DNA of 64,000 nucleotides from Acidobacteriota bacterium (GTDB lineage Bacteria > Acidobacteriota > Terriglobia > Terriglobales > Acidobacteriaceae). Where the stretch lies: contig JAJZVX010000004.1 of NCBI GenBank assembly GCA_021846985.1, positions 124,001 to 188,000 of the forward strand, given 5' to 3'. The notes beneath the pieces were generated by a model that was not told the origin of the DNA, did not search any database, and saw only the letters and a list, made by a program, of their open reading frames with translations. The position numbers and the translations under genes were made by a program. Position 1 is the stretch's first letter. Every line of letters starts with the position of its first letter. This document shows, piece by piece, positions 34,853 through 44,859 of this stretch.

Positions 34853-37800
34853 CTACCACCCCTGATACGTGAAGACCTGTCCCGGCGCGCCGTCGCCGCC
34901 AGCGCCGGCCGTGGTGTAGGTGGCCGCGGTGTACCCGCTGCCGCCGGATGCCGTGCAGGAGGCCAGCGTGCCGTTGCTATTCCATGTGGGCGTGACCGTG
35001 CCGCCCGTGCCGCCGCCGCCCCGCACAATCATATTGACGCCCGCGCCGGTGGCCCCGCATCCCGCGCCCGCCTGCACCACCGTGCAGCTTGACAGCGCGC
35101 CGCTGGTCACGCCCAGCGTTGCCTTGGGCTCCTGCGTGCAGGAGCCGCCTTCGGCCGCCGCTTCAGGCACCGTGACCAGGCCGCCTGCGCCGGGAGCCAC
35201 CCAGGTATTCGGCCATGTAGTGACCGGCGCCTGGGAAGAGAGCAGGATGACGCCGCCGCCGGAGCCGCCGTTGGCCCCGATCCCGTTGCCCGTGGAAGGG
35301 TTGGCGGGCTGGCCGCTGGCGTCGATGGTTCCGGTATGCGTGCCGTCCGTGCCCACAATCTGGCCGCAGATGAGCGTGATGCCCACGCCCTGCGCGGAGT
35401 CGCTAGCACCCTGTCCCGTCGCCGGGTTGTTATAGCCCTTGCCTCCCGGACCGCCCCACAAGAAATTGCCGTCATAGGTGCCGTAAAAGGCAGCCGCCGG
35501 TCGCGGGGCTGGCTGGCCGGTCACTCCTGTGTAGTTTCCTCCGTTGCCACCGCTCGAAGCGCCCGCCGCGCCTCCGTTTTGGTAGATGAGATTACTCCAT
35601 GCTGGATTGGCCTTGATGGCATAGCCACCGGCGCCGGCGGACGCGCCGCCCCCGCCTCCGCCGCCCGCGCCGCCCGCGTTGGCATAGCTGCCGTAAAAGT
35701 AATTCTCACCAGCCTGGAACGAGTTGATGGTCCCGGCAAGGGTGCAGGTTCCGGTCGCGTGGATGGTCAGGCCATAGGCGCCCACCGTCACGGTGTTCCC
35801 ATAGGGAACGGTAAAGTTGGTGTAGTAGTAGTCGCCGTTGAGGTTGCCGCTGGCGCTGGTGTTCGCGCCGTCCGCGCCGCTGCCCAGGTTTTGCAGCCAC
35901 GCGGGGACGCCGCCGGCCACTCCCCCTCCTCCGCCGCTGTTGCACGCCGCCCCGGCATCCACCGTGTTTCCATTGGCGTCGAATTGCACGCAATGGCCGC
36001 TGGTTTTTGCGGCGCTGGTCGTCTGCTGCGCGTAGCCCCCGTTGCCCACGCTGCCGGTCATCGCCGTCCCGCCTCCAATGGCCACCGACGGAGCGGAAAG
36101 CGCTTGGTGCGCTGCGATCGAGCCGGTACTGAAATCGATCACATCGGTCGCATCGTCGGTCCCCAGCACCTGGATCCCCGAGCTCTGCCCAACCATGGCC
36201 CCGGAAAAATGCTGCGCGTTCGAAGACCAGTTGTAGAAGTTCAAGGGAGCCGTTTGCGATGTGCCATATCCCAATGTCAGTCCTAAAGGGAAATTCGTAT
36301 TTGTTTGCATTAACAAATTTTGGCGCGCTTGTCCGCCCGGACTTCCCGCGTTATTGCTCCACACCGTGTGGACCGGATCCCCTTGGGCCGTGATCGACCA
36401 AAGGTTCCGGTTCACCGTCCCCCCAGAGTACGAGATTCCGTTCAGCGTCGCGTGGTCGCCTCCCGAACTCGAGTACCCCGTATCCCCGAAAACCACCGCC
36501 CCTTCCTGCACGGCGGCATTTCGGTAGGGATCGCTGGTCAAGGGCGTACACCCCTCGCAGCTCAGGTTCGTCACTGTCATGGCGCCCAGATCACCGTAGA
36601 AAATGTAGCGGTTCACCTGCTTCACGGTCAGGTTGTTCATGACCGCGTTTCCCGCAGCCCGGTCGCCACGGGGAAGTACGGACATGCCCAGATCCGAGAT
36701 TCCGCGGTAGCAGTAGAAATTCGCCTGCTGCGGTATGGTCAGGCTGTGTGCGGTCTGCCGCTGGTTTGCTGCCTGCGGAAACTTGCAGGTCTCGCCGAAA
36801 TCCGTGCTGTTTGCGCTGAACTCCGCGTGCCAGAAGTTGTTGTTGAACCAGTCGTCCAGCTCCGACGAAACCGTTCCATAGGACGCCGGCCGCGCAATCA
36901 GGTTGGCCACGTACTCGGCGTCGAAGAAACCGCCTCCTTCGTTCGGCGCATCCTGCCGCGTTGTCCATGTCCCACCATTGATCCACGTGGCGTACCCGTT
37001 GAAACTCAGGTTTTCGAAGATCGAACCAATATCTGTCGCGTCTGTCCACATCCCCAGCGCGGTGTTAAACACCAGATCGCTCAGGCGCGCGTAATTCACA
37101 TTGTTCGTGGCCAGAATCCCTATAAAGCCGTTATTGAACCCCAGCCCCTTGATATCTTCAACGGCAATGGGGCCGCCAAAGATCGACGGCTCGTTATTGT
37201 CCACCGAGATTCTGTCCCACACCGATTGCAGGCTCGCGCTTCCCGCCTGCCCGCCTGAAACTCCCTGCCAGCTAACCCCGGGAACCATCATCACCTGCAC
37301 GGGAAGCGCGATCGGGTTGAGGGGAGCCATGTTGCTGCACTGGCCCCAAACCGGGCTTGCCTGCGTCCCCGTGTTGCACGCATAGTCTCCAAAGATCAGC
37401 GCTGGCGCGCTCGTGCAGCCCGATCCCGCGCTGCTCATGGTCACGCTCGTCACCTGGCCTGCCGCATTGGTGGCCGCCGTGCCCTTCGCTGTATAGGGCG
37501 TCCATCCGGTTCCAACGTAGTTCAGCGTCGCGCACCCCGCGCCGCCTATGCCGAAAACATCCACCGTGGAATTCGCCGCATAGCCTCCCCCGCCGTTGGT
37601 CACCGTAACGCTGCTGATCGAACCCCCTGAAATCGTCGCCGCCGCCGCCGCCCCGTCGCCTCCCAACGGGACCACGCTAACCGTAGGAGCTGACGTGTAT
37701 CCATATCCCGCGTAGACTGGGTTGATGCTCGTCACCTGGCCGCTGCTGTTGGTATTGGCCGTGGCAAATGCTCCCCCGCACGGGCCTGTATATGTCGAAC

Positions 37801-40800
37801 TGCATCCACCGGAAAAACTGATCTGCAGCACCGCGTTGGGCGTATAGCCGCTGCCCCCGCTCGTCACGCTATAGCCGCTGATCGCTCCGCCTGCAACCGT
37901 TGCGGTCACCACCGCTCCCGATCCGCCCGCGGGCGTGCCGTAGCTGCCATCGTCGCTGGCTCCCGTCACCACATAGTACGGGGCCGTGGCCAGCAGATAG
38001 GAGCCTGCGGGAACTGTGACCACGCCGCCGCCGTTGGCCGCCACGGCCGTCGCCGCCGCGTTGAATGCTGGCGAGTTGTCGGTACCCCAAGAGATAAACG
38101 CTGTGGTGGTGTTCGCCGCCGCACGGCTCAGCACTATGTGTTGCGCGTCGTTTACCCCTGTAATCTTCGCCACCGAGGGTGTCGTAGAAAATGGCTGCGC
38201 CGTCCAGCCCGAAAACATCACATATTTGCCGATGTCGGCGGATGTAAAGCTCCCCGACGATACATACAGTACGTTGCTGCCGCTCGTCAGGCTGCCTTGC
38301 ACATTCACGTTATGCCCTACCGGCAGTACATCGGCCTTGGCCCCATACGCCAGCACGCTCACGGTTGTTACCGCCGCGTTCGCGCTCGCCGCCTGGTGCC
38401 CGGCGGGTAGATCGGTGCTCAGATTCAGTGCGCCCGTCATCGTCCCGCCGGAAGAGGAAACACCGCCAAGATTCGCCAACGCGCTCGCCGCGGTGGATGC
38501 CCCCGTTCCGCCCGCCGCCAGCGGAACCGTGCTCACGCCGCCCACCGTCGTGCCGTTGGCCGTGTACACCGCAATCTGTCCCGTGGCGCCGGCATTGATT
38601 GTCCCCGTACCGGCGCTGCCCCCGCCCGTGCCGCACGACGATCCCGTATTCGTGATGTATCCAGAACTGTCGATCTGCAGACAGTTCTGCCCGCTGCTCG
38701 CCGCCAGACCTGGTAGCTTGATGCTCGTCGTCCCCAGAAATGCCGCGTCCAGAAACCCGTTCGAATAGATGTCCGTCTCCGTCCCGGAGCCGCTCTCGTA
38801 ATTCAGCCGGATATGCCCGCCCGGGTTCGACGCATTCACGTACGTATCGCCGCTGTTCGTGCTCTGGTACGCCTTAAAGCTGTCCAGCCCTCCCACCGCC
38901 GAGTTCAACGCCCAGTTGTTGCTCGCGTCCTTCACCATGTACCACTGGCTGTTGCCGTTCCAGTCCTTGTAGATGAACGACTCTTTCTGCGGCGCCGTCA
39001 GCCCCGCCCACAGCGTCGCGTCAACCTCCGCGTCCGCCTGGTTCTTCACCGTCGGCGTCCCGCCCAGCGTCGATGTCCCGCTCACCTGCAATGTGCCGTT
39101 GAACTGCGCATTGCCCGCATTGCTGATCGTCGCCACCGTGGTCTCGCTCGCGCCGCCCGAACCGAACACCACCCCGCCCGTGCCCGCGTTGTTCGAGCCG
39201 TTCAGCACCACCGCGCCCGTCCCTGCCGCGTTGATCACCGTCTGGTTGTTGGTGCTCGCCTGCCCCGGGTTGTACTGCCCGATCGACACCCGGTACACGT
39301 TGTTCAACTCGTCCAGAATCTGGTAGAACTGCTCGCCTCCCGTCGCATCGCTCAATCCCGTCGTCCACCGGTACCCGGAGTCTGTCTGGTACCGGTTAAG
39401 CAATCCGCGCTCATTCCCCGCTCCAATCCCCAGGCGATAGTGATTGGTAATCGTCGCGTCCTGCTGGCTCCCATACCAGTCGCCGTTCAGCCCGTTGAAG
39501 CTCCGATGAAATGTATCCAGAAAGCTGTTGCGCGTGCCGTTGTCCGTCAGCTTGCCCGTGAACATCGTCCCGCCCGTCATCCAGTTGTTGTACGCGCTGC
39601 CCGCGTCCGCCGTTACTTGATTCGTCGAGTTCTCGTTCCGCAACCCCACAAGGGTGTTGTTCTGCGCATTCGGGCCCAGGTGCAACGCCGTCGAGCATCC
39701 TTCTACATCGCCTCCCGTGAACGTGTTCCCATCGCCCTGCTGCAGATTGATCCCATATGTCCCGCTGATCGGATTCCCGCCGCTCGTCGGGCAGTCAATA
39801 TGCAGTCGCACAAACGTGCTCGCGTTCACCCAGTCCGTCGTCGCGGCGTTCGCCACCTGATGCCCCACCGCGTTCACCGCCGTCTGGAAACCTGTAAACT
39901 GATCGTCATAAAATGTGCCGCCCGTGTAGTTGCCCGTGCCGTCCAGCGTCATGCCCGTCTGGTTCTGATTCCCCAGAAAGTACACGCTCTCCAGATCCAT
40001 CTCCTGCGTCCGATACGCCGCCAGCCCCTGCGCCGTCGCGCTCGCCGCCTGCGTGGTGTTGATGGCCACGTTGTCCATGCGAAATCCCGGCGTGTCCACC
40101 GCGTAGGTTGCATCGCCCACCTGCACCATCGCGCCCGTCCCGGAATACAGAAACACCGTTCCGCCCTGGCTTCCGCTCGCCCCGCTCGTCCCCCGTAGCG
40201 CGCAGCCGCGCAGCGAAACATTCCGCGTCCCCGCCGTCACCACCACTTGGTTGGCCATCGCAATCGTCGCGCAGGGCAGCAGCACGCTCGCATTCGCCGT
40301 CGCAATGGTCAGGTTCGCGCCCATCGACAACGTCCCCGTGAAGTCCCGCGCATCGCACGTCCCGCCGTCCGTCGCGCTCAGCGCGTTCACGCATGCCTGC
40401 AGCTTGGCCCCGAAATCTCCCCCCGGAAACTGCTCCACAGCAAGCGAGCTTCCCGAGGCCGTGTTCGACACCAGGCCCGCGTATGTCCCCCCGCCCGGCA
40501 AACTCCCGCCGCCGCCGGCCATCTGCGTCCCGTAGCTCCGCGCGTTCGTCGCATTCCACACCGTGTACCCGCCATTGCCCTTCAGCAGGTTCCCGCCCAA
40601 CAGCATCGCGTTCTGCCCGCCAATCAGGTTCACCGGCGCCGCCGTATCCCACGTCCCCGCCACGTTCACGCTCGCCGTCGTGGTCGCCGAACAGCCCGTT
40701 CCGCCCTGCGTCACCGTCACAGCGCCAATCGACCCGTCGCTGTTCACGCTCGCCGTCGCCTGCGCCGTACACGCTCCGCTGAACGCCACCGGCGCCTGCG

Positions 40801-42625
40801 TCCCATAGGGATCGAATCCCAACCCATGCTCCGGTCCCACCGCCACCGCCGTCACCGCGCCGCCCGCCGCCGTCACCGCCAGTTGCGGCTGCACCGCATC
40901 CCACACCGGCGCCACCACGGCATTCCGCACCGTCCATCCCTGCGCTGCGCCGCTCAAATCCAACACCACGCCCGTCGGCGTCTCGCCCGTCGCCGCCGAG
41001 CTCTCCGCCGTCACCGCCACGTTGTCCAGCACGTCATTCGATCCCGCCGCCGCCGCAAACCCGTGCGTGGCCTCGATGGTGAGGTTCTCCCAGCGGTTCG
41101 AGTCCGCCGTCAGCCCCGCCGGCGCCGTCCCCGGCAGTGCGGGTAGCGCAATGCCCGTATTCAGCCCGCGGATGTCAATATTCCGGAACTCGCTCCCCTG
41201 CGGCCACTGCGCCAGGTACATCCCGCAGGTGTGCGTCGAGTGCGCCCCCGCGTACTGCGCCATCGGGTCCGCCCCCGTCGCCGCTATCTCCACGTTCTCG
41301 ATCGCTGCCACGCGCAGTCCGTTCCCGCCCGCGCCCGTCGCCGCCGGCATGGCGATCGCACAGTTGCCCACGGACCAGCCCGCGCCCTGCCCCGCCACGT
41401 CCGTCAGCCCGTTCCCGCCTGGCGAAAAAATCGACCCGCTTTCCACCGGCCGGTTCAGCGTGCAACTCCCCGCCGCCGCCCGCCCCTTCGCTGCCGAACA
41501 CGAAACATCCACGCTCTGGTCCACATAAATCGTCAGATCGTGCACGTGCGTGTAACTCAACAGGCTGCTGCTGTCTGCCGCCGTCGCCAGCACGTCCTGG
41601 CCCGGATAGCCCATCAGCGCCGACACCTGCTTCCCCATCCCGCCCAGCGATTCCCCGTGCCACGCCAGCGTATGCGTCTTGCATGTCCCCTGCGGAATCG
41701 TCAGCGACACCCAGTGCGCCTGCGCGTAGTTCAGAGCCGCCTGCAGCGCCGCCGTATCGTCCGTCGCGCCGTCGCACACCGCCCCAAACTCCTTCACGCT
41801 GCGCGCCGCCTGCTGCGCGCCCCCCGTCCGCCAATCCGTCACCCGCACGCCGTTCGGATTCGTAAAGCTGTCGCCCCCCGCATAGGTCGGCGGAATCTCC
41901 ATCGCCCCATTCGTCCCCGCCGCGTTCACCGCCGCCTGCAACGTCGTCTGCGCGCTGCCCGGCGAAGGCGCCTGCACGCCGTTCACCGTGGGCGCTGCCA
42001 GCGCTCCCGTCATGTTCCCGCCCGCCAGTGGCACCGCCGTCTGCACCGCTGTGTCCACATAGTGCTTGTCCGCCGCCTGTAACGCCTGGGTCGGATCGCC
42101 GCTCAAATACAGCGGGCCGTTCAATGTCCCGCCCGATGCCGTCAGTTCGCTCTGCGACAACTCCGCCAGCGACTGGTCCACGTACGCCTTGCTCACCGCC
42201 TGCACCGCCTGCGCCGCCGGCATCACCTGCGCCCGCACCTGCCCCAGCGTTGCCTGCGCCGCCGCCGGCACCACCCAATACTCCGTGCTGGTCGTGCCGT
42301 CGCTCATCTGATACACCGCCGTGTAATACAACCCCGCCGGCGTCGCCCCCAGGTTCGGAGCCAGGTTCACGCTCACAAATCCATCCGGCGCAATCGTCAC
42401 CGTTGTCCGGCCCGCTGCCACCGCCTGGTTGTTCGCCGTCGTAAATGCTGGCCAGCTCACGTCCAGTGTTCCCGCGCCCGGTTGCCCATTCGCCAGATAC
42501 ACCGTCCCCTGAACCGTCGTCGTGCTGACCGTCTGGCCGTTGGCCACGCACGCCAACACCATCCCGAACAGCCAAAGTCCCATCCATCTTCCGGTGCGCA
42601 AACACGTGTCCTTTGTGAGCTTCAT
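34853..42625 (-). CDS. 2590-residue fibre-like protein with Sec signal and pectate-lyase-type beta-helix modules
   Basis: One of the largest genes here. It starts at ATG 42625 with AGAGAGGG before it. Residues 1-31 are a Sec signal peptide (LWLFGMVLACVANGQ). A beta-rich domain with YLANGQPGAGTLDVSW follows, then a phage tail-fibre repeat, LQAADKHYVDTAV (about 185). A Pectate_lyase_3-type module begins near 280 with VKEFGAVCDGATDDTAALQA, and further beta-helix regions follow. GGSGYTSAP-type repeats occur near 1600-1750 and at the C-terminus; the last 300 residues are Gly-rich. The combination suggests a surface- or extracellular adhesin/depolymerase. A signal peptide is unusual for a phage fibre. 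It is transcribed in the cassette before terminase. Confidence 0.78.
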   Translation of the reverse strand: MKLTKDTCLRTGRWMGLWLFGMVLACVANGQTVSTTTVQGTVYLANGQPGAGTLDVSWPAFTTANNQAVAAGRTTVTIAPDGFVSVNLAPNLGATPAGLYYTAVYQMSDGTTSTEYWVVPAAAQATLGQVRAQVMPAAQAVQAVSKAYVDQSLAELSQSELTASGGTLNGPLYLSGDPTQALQAADKHYVDTAVQTAVPLAGGNMTGALAAPTVNGVQAPSPGSAQTTLQAAVNAAGTNGAMEIPPTYAGGDSFTNPNGVRVTDWRTGGAQQAARSVKEFGAVCDGATDDTAALQAALNYAQAHWVSLTIPQGTCKTHTLAWHGESLGGMGKQVSALMGYPGQDVLATAADSSSLLSYTHVHDLTIYVDQSVDVSCSAAKGRAAAGSCTLNRPVESGSIFSPGGNGLTDVAGQGAGWSVGNCAIAMPAATGAGGNGLRVAAIENVEIAATGADPMAQYAGAHSTHTCGMYLAQWPQGSEFRNIDIRGLNTGIALPALPGTAPAGLTADSNRWENLTIEATHGFAAAAGSNDVLDNVAVTAESSAATGETPTGVVLDLSGAAQGWTVRNAVVAPVWDAVQPQLAVTAAGGAVTAVAVGPEHGLGFDPYGTQAPVAFSGACTAQATASVNSDGSIGAVTVTQGGTGCSATTTASVNVAGTWDTAAPVNLIGGQNAMLLGGNLLKGNGGYTVWNATNARSYGTQMAGGGGSLPGGGTYAGLVSNTASGSSLAVEQFPGGDFGAKLQACVNALSATDGGTCDARDFTGTLSMGANLTIATANASVLLPCATIAMANQVVVTAGTRNVSLRGCALRGTSGASGSQGGTVFLYSGTGAMVQVGDATYAVDTPGFRMDNVAINTTQAASATAQGLAAYRTQEMDLESVYFLGNQNQTGMTLDGTGNYTGGTFYDDQFTGFQTAVNAVGHQVANAATTDWVNASTFVRLHIDCPTSGGNPISGTYGINLQQGDGNTFTGGDVEGCSTALHLGPNAQNNTLVGLRNENSTNQVTADAGSAYNNWMTGGTMFTGKLTDNGTRNSFLDTFHRSFNGLNGDWYGSQQDATITNHYRLGIGAGNERGLLNRYQTDSGYRWTTGLSDATGGEQFYQILDELNNVYRVSIGQYNPGQASTNNQTVINAAGTGAVVLNGSNNAGTGGVVFGSGGASETTVATISNAGNAQFNGTLQVSGTSTLGGTPTVKNQADAEVDATLWAGLTAPQKESFIYKDWNGNSQWYMVKDASNNWALNSAVGGLDSFKAYQSTNSGDTYVNASNPGGHIRLNYESGSGTETDIYSNGFLDAAFLGTTSIKLPGLAASSGQNCLQIDSSGYITNTGSSCGTGGGSAGTGTINAGATGQIAVYTANGTTVGGVSTVPLAAGGTGASTAASALANLGGVSSSGGTMTGALNLSTDLPAGHQAASANAAVTTVSVLAYGAKADVLPVGHNVNVQGSLTSGSNVLYVSSGSFTSADIGKYVMFSGWTAQPFSTTPSVAKITGVNDAQHIVLSRAAANTTTAFISWGTDNSPAFNAAATAVAANGGGVVTVPAGSYLLATAPYYVVTGASDDGSYGTPAGGSGAVVTATVAGGAISGYSVTSGGSGYTPNAVLQISFSGGCSSTYTGPCGGAFATANTNSSGQVTSINPVYAGYGYTSAPTVSVVPLGGDGAAAAATISGGSISSVTVTNGGGGYAANSTVDVFGIGGAGCATLNYVGTGWTPYTAKGTAATNAAGQVTSVTMSSAGSGCTSAPALIFGDYACNTGTQASPVWGQCSNMAPLNPIALPVQVMMVPGVSWQGVSGGQAGSASLQSVWDRISVDNNEPSIFGGPIAVEDIKGLGFNNGFIGILATNNVNYARLSDLVFNTALGMWTDATDIGSIFENLSFNGYATWINGGTWTTRQDAPNEGGGFFDAEYVANLIARPASYGTVSSELDDWFNNNFWHAEFSANSTDFGETCKFPQAANQRQTAHSLTIPQQANFYCYRGISDLGMSVLPRGDRAAGNAVMNNLTVKQVNRYIFYGDLGAMTVTNLSCEGCTPLTSDPYRNAAVQEGAVVFGDTGYSSSGGDHATLNGISYSGGTVNRNLWSITAQGDPVHTVWSNNAGSPGGQARQNLLMQTNTNFPLGLTLGYGTSQTAPLNFYNWSSNAQHFSGAMVGQSSGIQVLGTDDATDVIDFSTGSIAAHQALSAPSVAIGGGTAMTGSVGNGGYAQQTTSAAKTSGHCVQFDANGNTVDAGAACNSGGGGGVAGGVPAWLQNLGSGADGANTSASGNLNGDYYYTNFTVPYGNTVTVGAYGLTIHATGTCTLAGTINSFQAGENYFYGSYANAGGAGGGGGGGASAGAGGYAIKANPAWSNLIYQNGGAAGASSGGNGGNYTGVTGQPAPRPAAAFYGTYDGNFLWGGPGGKGYNNPATGQGASDSAQGVGITLICGQIVGTDGTHTGTIDASGQPANPSTGNGIGANGGSGGGVILLSSQAPVTTWPNTWVAPGAGGLVTVPEAAAEGGSCTQEPKATLGVTSGALSSCTVVQAGAGCGATGAGVNMIVRGGGGTGGTVTPTWNSNGTLASCTASGGSGYTAATYTTAGAGGDGAPGQVFTYQGW

Positions 42626-42873
42626 CCCTCTCTCTTCTTTCTTTCCTTCAGCACCACGGAAACACACTCCGTCCCGCTGCGCTCTGTCATCTCAGTCTTC
42701 TTCCCAAATCACTCGCCGCCGGCGCCACAACCCGCTTTCGGCCCCTCCCGCTCAAGCGGGCCGCGGCTTTCCGCCCTGCTTCCTCGCTCGCACCCTCCAG
42801 CGCGCAAAGTCGCAACCCGTCTTCCGCCCACCGTTCCTTCCGCCGTCTTCACGGAATTCCCGCCGGGCCTGCC

Positions 42874-43200
42874 TCAGTTCTCAGGTTCCAGGCCGCCCAA
42901 GCCGGTCTCTGCTCCACCCTCCCAGACTCCGTCCGTCCACTCCGGCTCACCCTCGAGTTCCTCCACCCAGTTCCGCCGCGGCCTGACCATCTCGGCCTCC
43001 TCGTCCTCCGTGCACCGCTCCACAAGGTCAAACAGCAGCCGCGTGCACTGCACATGCCCATTCAACGAATCGTCCACAAGTCGCTGGATGATTTCCTCGC
43101 ATTTCTCTTCCACCCGCTTGCCGGCCTCTTTCACCAGCTTGATCGTCGTTCCGGTTCCTCTCTTCTTTGAAGCACTGCGCGTCCGTCCTCTTCCTGCCAT
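42874..43200 (-). CDS. Small basic/acidic helical protein, first gene of the phage cassette
   Basis: About 108 residues from ATG 43200 (other in-frame starts at 43227 and 43344). A basic N-terminus (MAGRGRTRSASKKRGTG) leads into KLVKEAGKRVEEKCEEIIQR and LLFDLVERCTEDEEAEM, a helical domain, then an acidic Gly-rich tail. Position as first gene suggests a terminase small subunit, but there is no clear DNA-binding helix-turn-helix and the family is not recognised. Confidence 0.5.
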   Translation of the reverse strand: MAGRGRTRSASKKRGTGTTIKLVKEAGKRVEEKCEEIIQRLVDDSLNGHVQCTRLLFDLVERCTEDEEAEMVRPRRNWVEELEGEPEWTDGVWEGGAETGLGGLEPEN

Positions 43201-43800
43201 TGATCGTGTTCTGGTTCCTGCGTCCATTGGTCCGTCATTCCTGCCCGCCCCTCCGCGCGCTCGCGCTTCCATCCGCTGACAAAAAAGAGCGCCCTTGCGC
43301 TCCACAAGCGCCCCACATCTTCCCCATCGTCTTCGACGGAACAAAGCTTCCCCGGTGGCTCGCCCGCGGCCGGCGCATGCAAAACCGCCTCGCGCCGCTG
43401 ATGTGAACCGTCTGCCCGTTGTCGCTTTCTCTATTGCCCGCTTGCTTCGGAAGACGCTCCGGCATCTGCGCGGAGCGTGCCTCGATATCGCCGCGCCGGC
43501 CCTGGCCTGCCGTTCCGGATGCTCGCGCCTCTTTCCTGCCTCCGCTCACTCGCGGATAGGACTCAAAATAATTTTGGAGAGCCGCATCGCTCTCCCTGCC
43601 TCGCTCGTCTCGCTTTGATTGTCCCTAGCTTACCCAATCTCACTGGAATTCCCTGCAACTTCACTCTCATCGTCTTTCGACCTGTTTTCAATCACTTAGC
43701 CATCCTATCCCGCCGCCACTCTTTGACAGATTCCCGCCGCAGGACCGCCCTTTCCCAAAATCGCGCCTCGACCCCCGTCCATCTGCTCTACCATATCCGG
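43201..43800. other. 600-base gap at the right edge of the phage cassette
   Basis: No convincing gene. Features seen: an AT-rich palindrome CAAAAT-A-ATTTTG (43564-43576) that stands out in this GC-rich DNA, directly followed by a hairpin GGAGAGC (43576-43582) with GCTCTCC (43589-43595). A TTGACA hexamer lies at 43723-43728 with no matching -10. No integrase, tRNA or repeat matching the left boundary was found. Confidence 0.5.
43789..43794 (+). promoter_or_regulatory. -10-like TACCAT directly before the isoaspartyl peptidase start
   Basis: TACCAT fits the TAnnnT pattern and ends 6 bases before the GTG at 43801, with no Shine-Dalgarno between. It would produce a leaderless message. Confidence 0.35.
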
Positions 43801-44859
43801 GTGACCAGCCCTCATTCGCACACCCCCACCCTCCTCGTTCACGGCGGCGCCTGGGCCATCCCTGCCTCTGAAGCCGCCGCCCATCAAGCCGGCGTCCGCG
43901 CCGCACTCCAGACCGGCCACGCCATCCTCGACCGCCGCGGTTCCGCCCTCGACGCCGTCGAGGCCGCCGTCACCGTCCTCGAAAACGACCCCACCTTCGA
44001 CGCCGGCCGCGGCAGCTTCCTCACCTCCGACGGTCGCGTCCAGCTCGATGCCCTCCTCATGGACGGCGGACGCATGCGCGCCGGCGGCGTCGCCTGCGTC
44101 GAGCGCCTCCGCAACCCCATCCAGGCCGCCCGCCTCGTCCTCGAACAAAGCCCCCACGTCTACTTCGTCGGCCCCGGTGCCGAAGCCTTTGCCGCCGCCC
44201 ACGGCATGCCCCTCATCGCCAACGCCGAGCTCGTCCTCGACCGCGAACGCCAACGCCTCGCCCTCGCCCGGCAGCGCCAGGCCGCTGGCCTCGCCGATGA
44301 AACCTTCTCCGGTCCCGAATGCCAGCCCCCCGGCGATGGGTCCATCTCAACCCCGAGACAACACCCCTCTGATCCCATCCTCCGCGACGACAAAAGCCCC
44401 GAAACCGCCTTCCACCCTGCGACTCCTATCCAAAAGAAAGGCCGCCCGCAAGGCCACGATACCGTCGGCGCCGTCGCCCTCGACATCCACGGCAACCTCG
44501 CCGCCGCCACCTCCACCGGAGGCACCCTCAACAAAACTCCCGGCCGCGTCGGCGACTCCTCCCTCATCGGCTGCGGCTGCTATGCCGACAACCTCTCCGC
44601 CGCCGTCTCCCTCACCGGCTGGGGCGAGCCCATCATGAAGCTCGTCCTCGGCAAGTGGGCCACCGACCGCGTCGCCGCCGGCACATCCCCTGAGATCGCC
44701 GCCCGCGAAGCCATCGCCTACCTCTACAACCGCCTCCAGGGACACGGCGGCATCATCCTCCTCGGCCCCGACGGCCGCTTCGGCCTAGCCCACAACACCC
44801 CCGCCATGGCCTGGGGCATAGCCACCCCCAGCGGCCTCCAGACCGGCCTCACCGTTTAA
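43801..44859 (+). CDS. iaaA: Isoaspartyl peptidase / plant-type L-asparaginase
   Basis: A 352-residue Ntn-hydrolase that cleaves itself before a Thr and hydrolyses isoaspartyl dipeptides and asparagine. The N-terminal subunit starts LLVHGGAWAIP and includes DAGRGSFLTSDG. The nucleophile Thr begins the beta subunit in GHDTVGAVALD; GGTLNKTPGRVGDSSLIGCG follows with the substrate-binding Arg and Asp. GTG 43801 is chosen from the conserved N-terminus; the longer frame to 43477 is not family-like. The linker before the Thr is unusually long, with a Pro/Ser-rich stretch (PPGDGSISTPRQHPSDP) that may be an insertion. It lies just outside the phage cassette. Confidence 0.9.
   Translation: MTSPHSHTPTLLVHGGAWAIPASEAAAHQAGVRAALQTGHAILDRRGSALDAVEAAVTVLENDPTFDAGRGSFLTSDGRVQLDALLMDGGRMRAGGVACVERLRNPIQAARLVLEQSPHVYFVGPGAEAFAAAHGMPLIANAELVLDRERQRLALARQRQAAGLADETFSGPECQPPGDGSISTPRQHPSDPILRDDKSPETAFHPATPIQKKGRPQGHDTVGAVALDIHGNLAAATSTGGTLNKTPGRVGDSSLIGCGCYADNLSAAVSLTGWGEPIMKLVLGKWATDRVAAGTSPEIAAREAIAYLYNRLQGHGGIILLGPDGRFGLAHNTPAMAWGIATPSGLQTGLTV

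Noticed and set aside
41175-42605. 476-codon minus frame with Gly/Asp-rich sequence
   Set aside because: Alternative frame of the giant fibre gene, which has a signal peptide and beta-helix motifs.
21190-43800. Prophage attachment repeats at the two edges
   Set aside because: Short shared words such as GGAATTCC were the only matches; no direct repeat long enough to call att.
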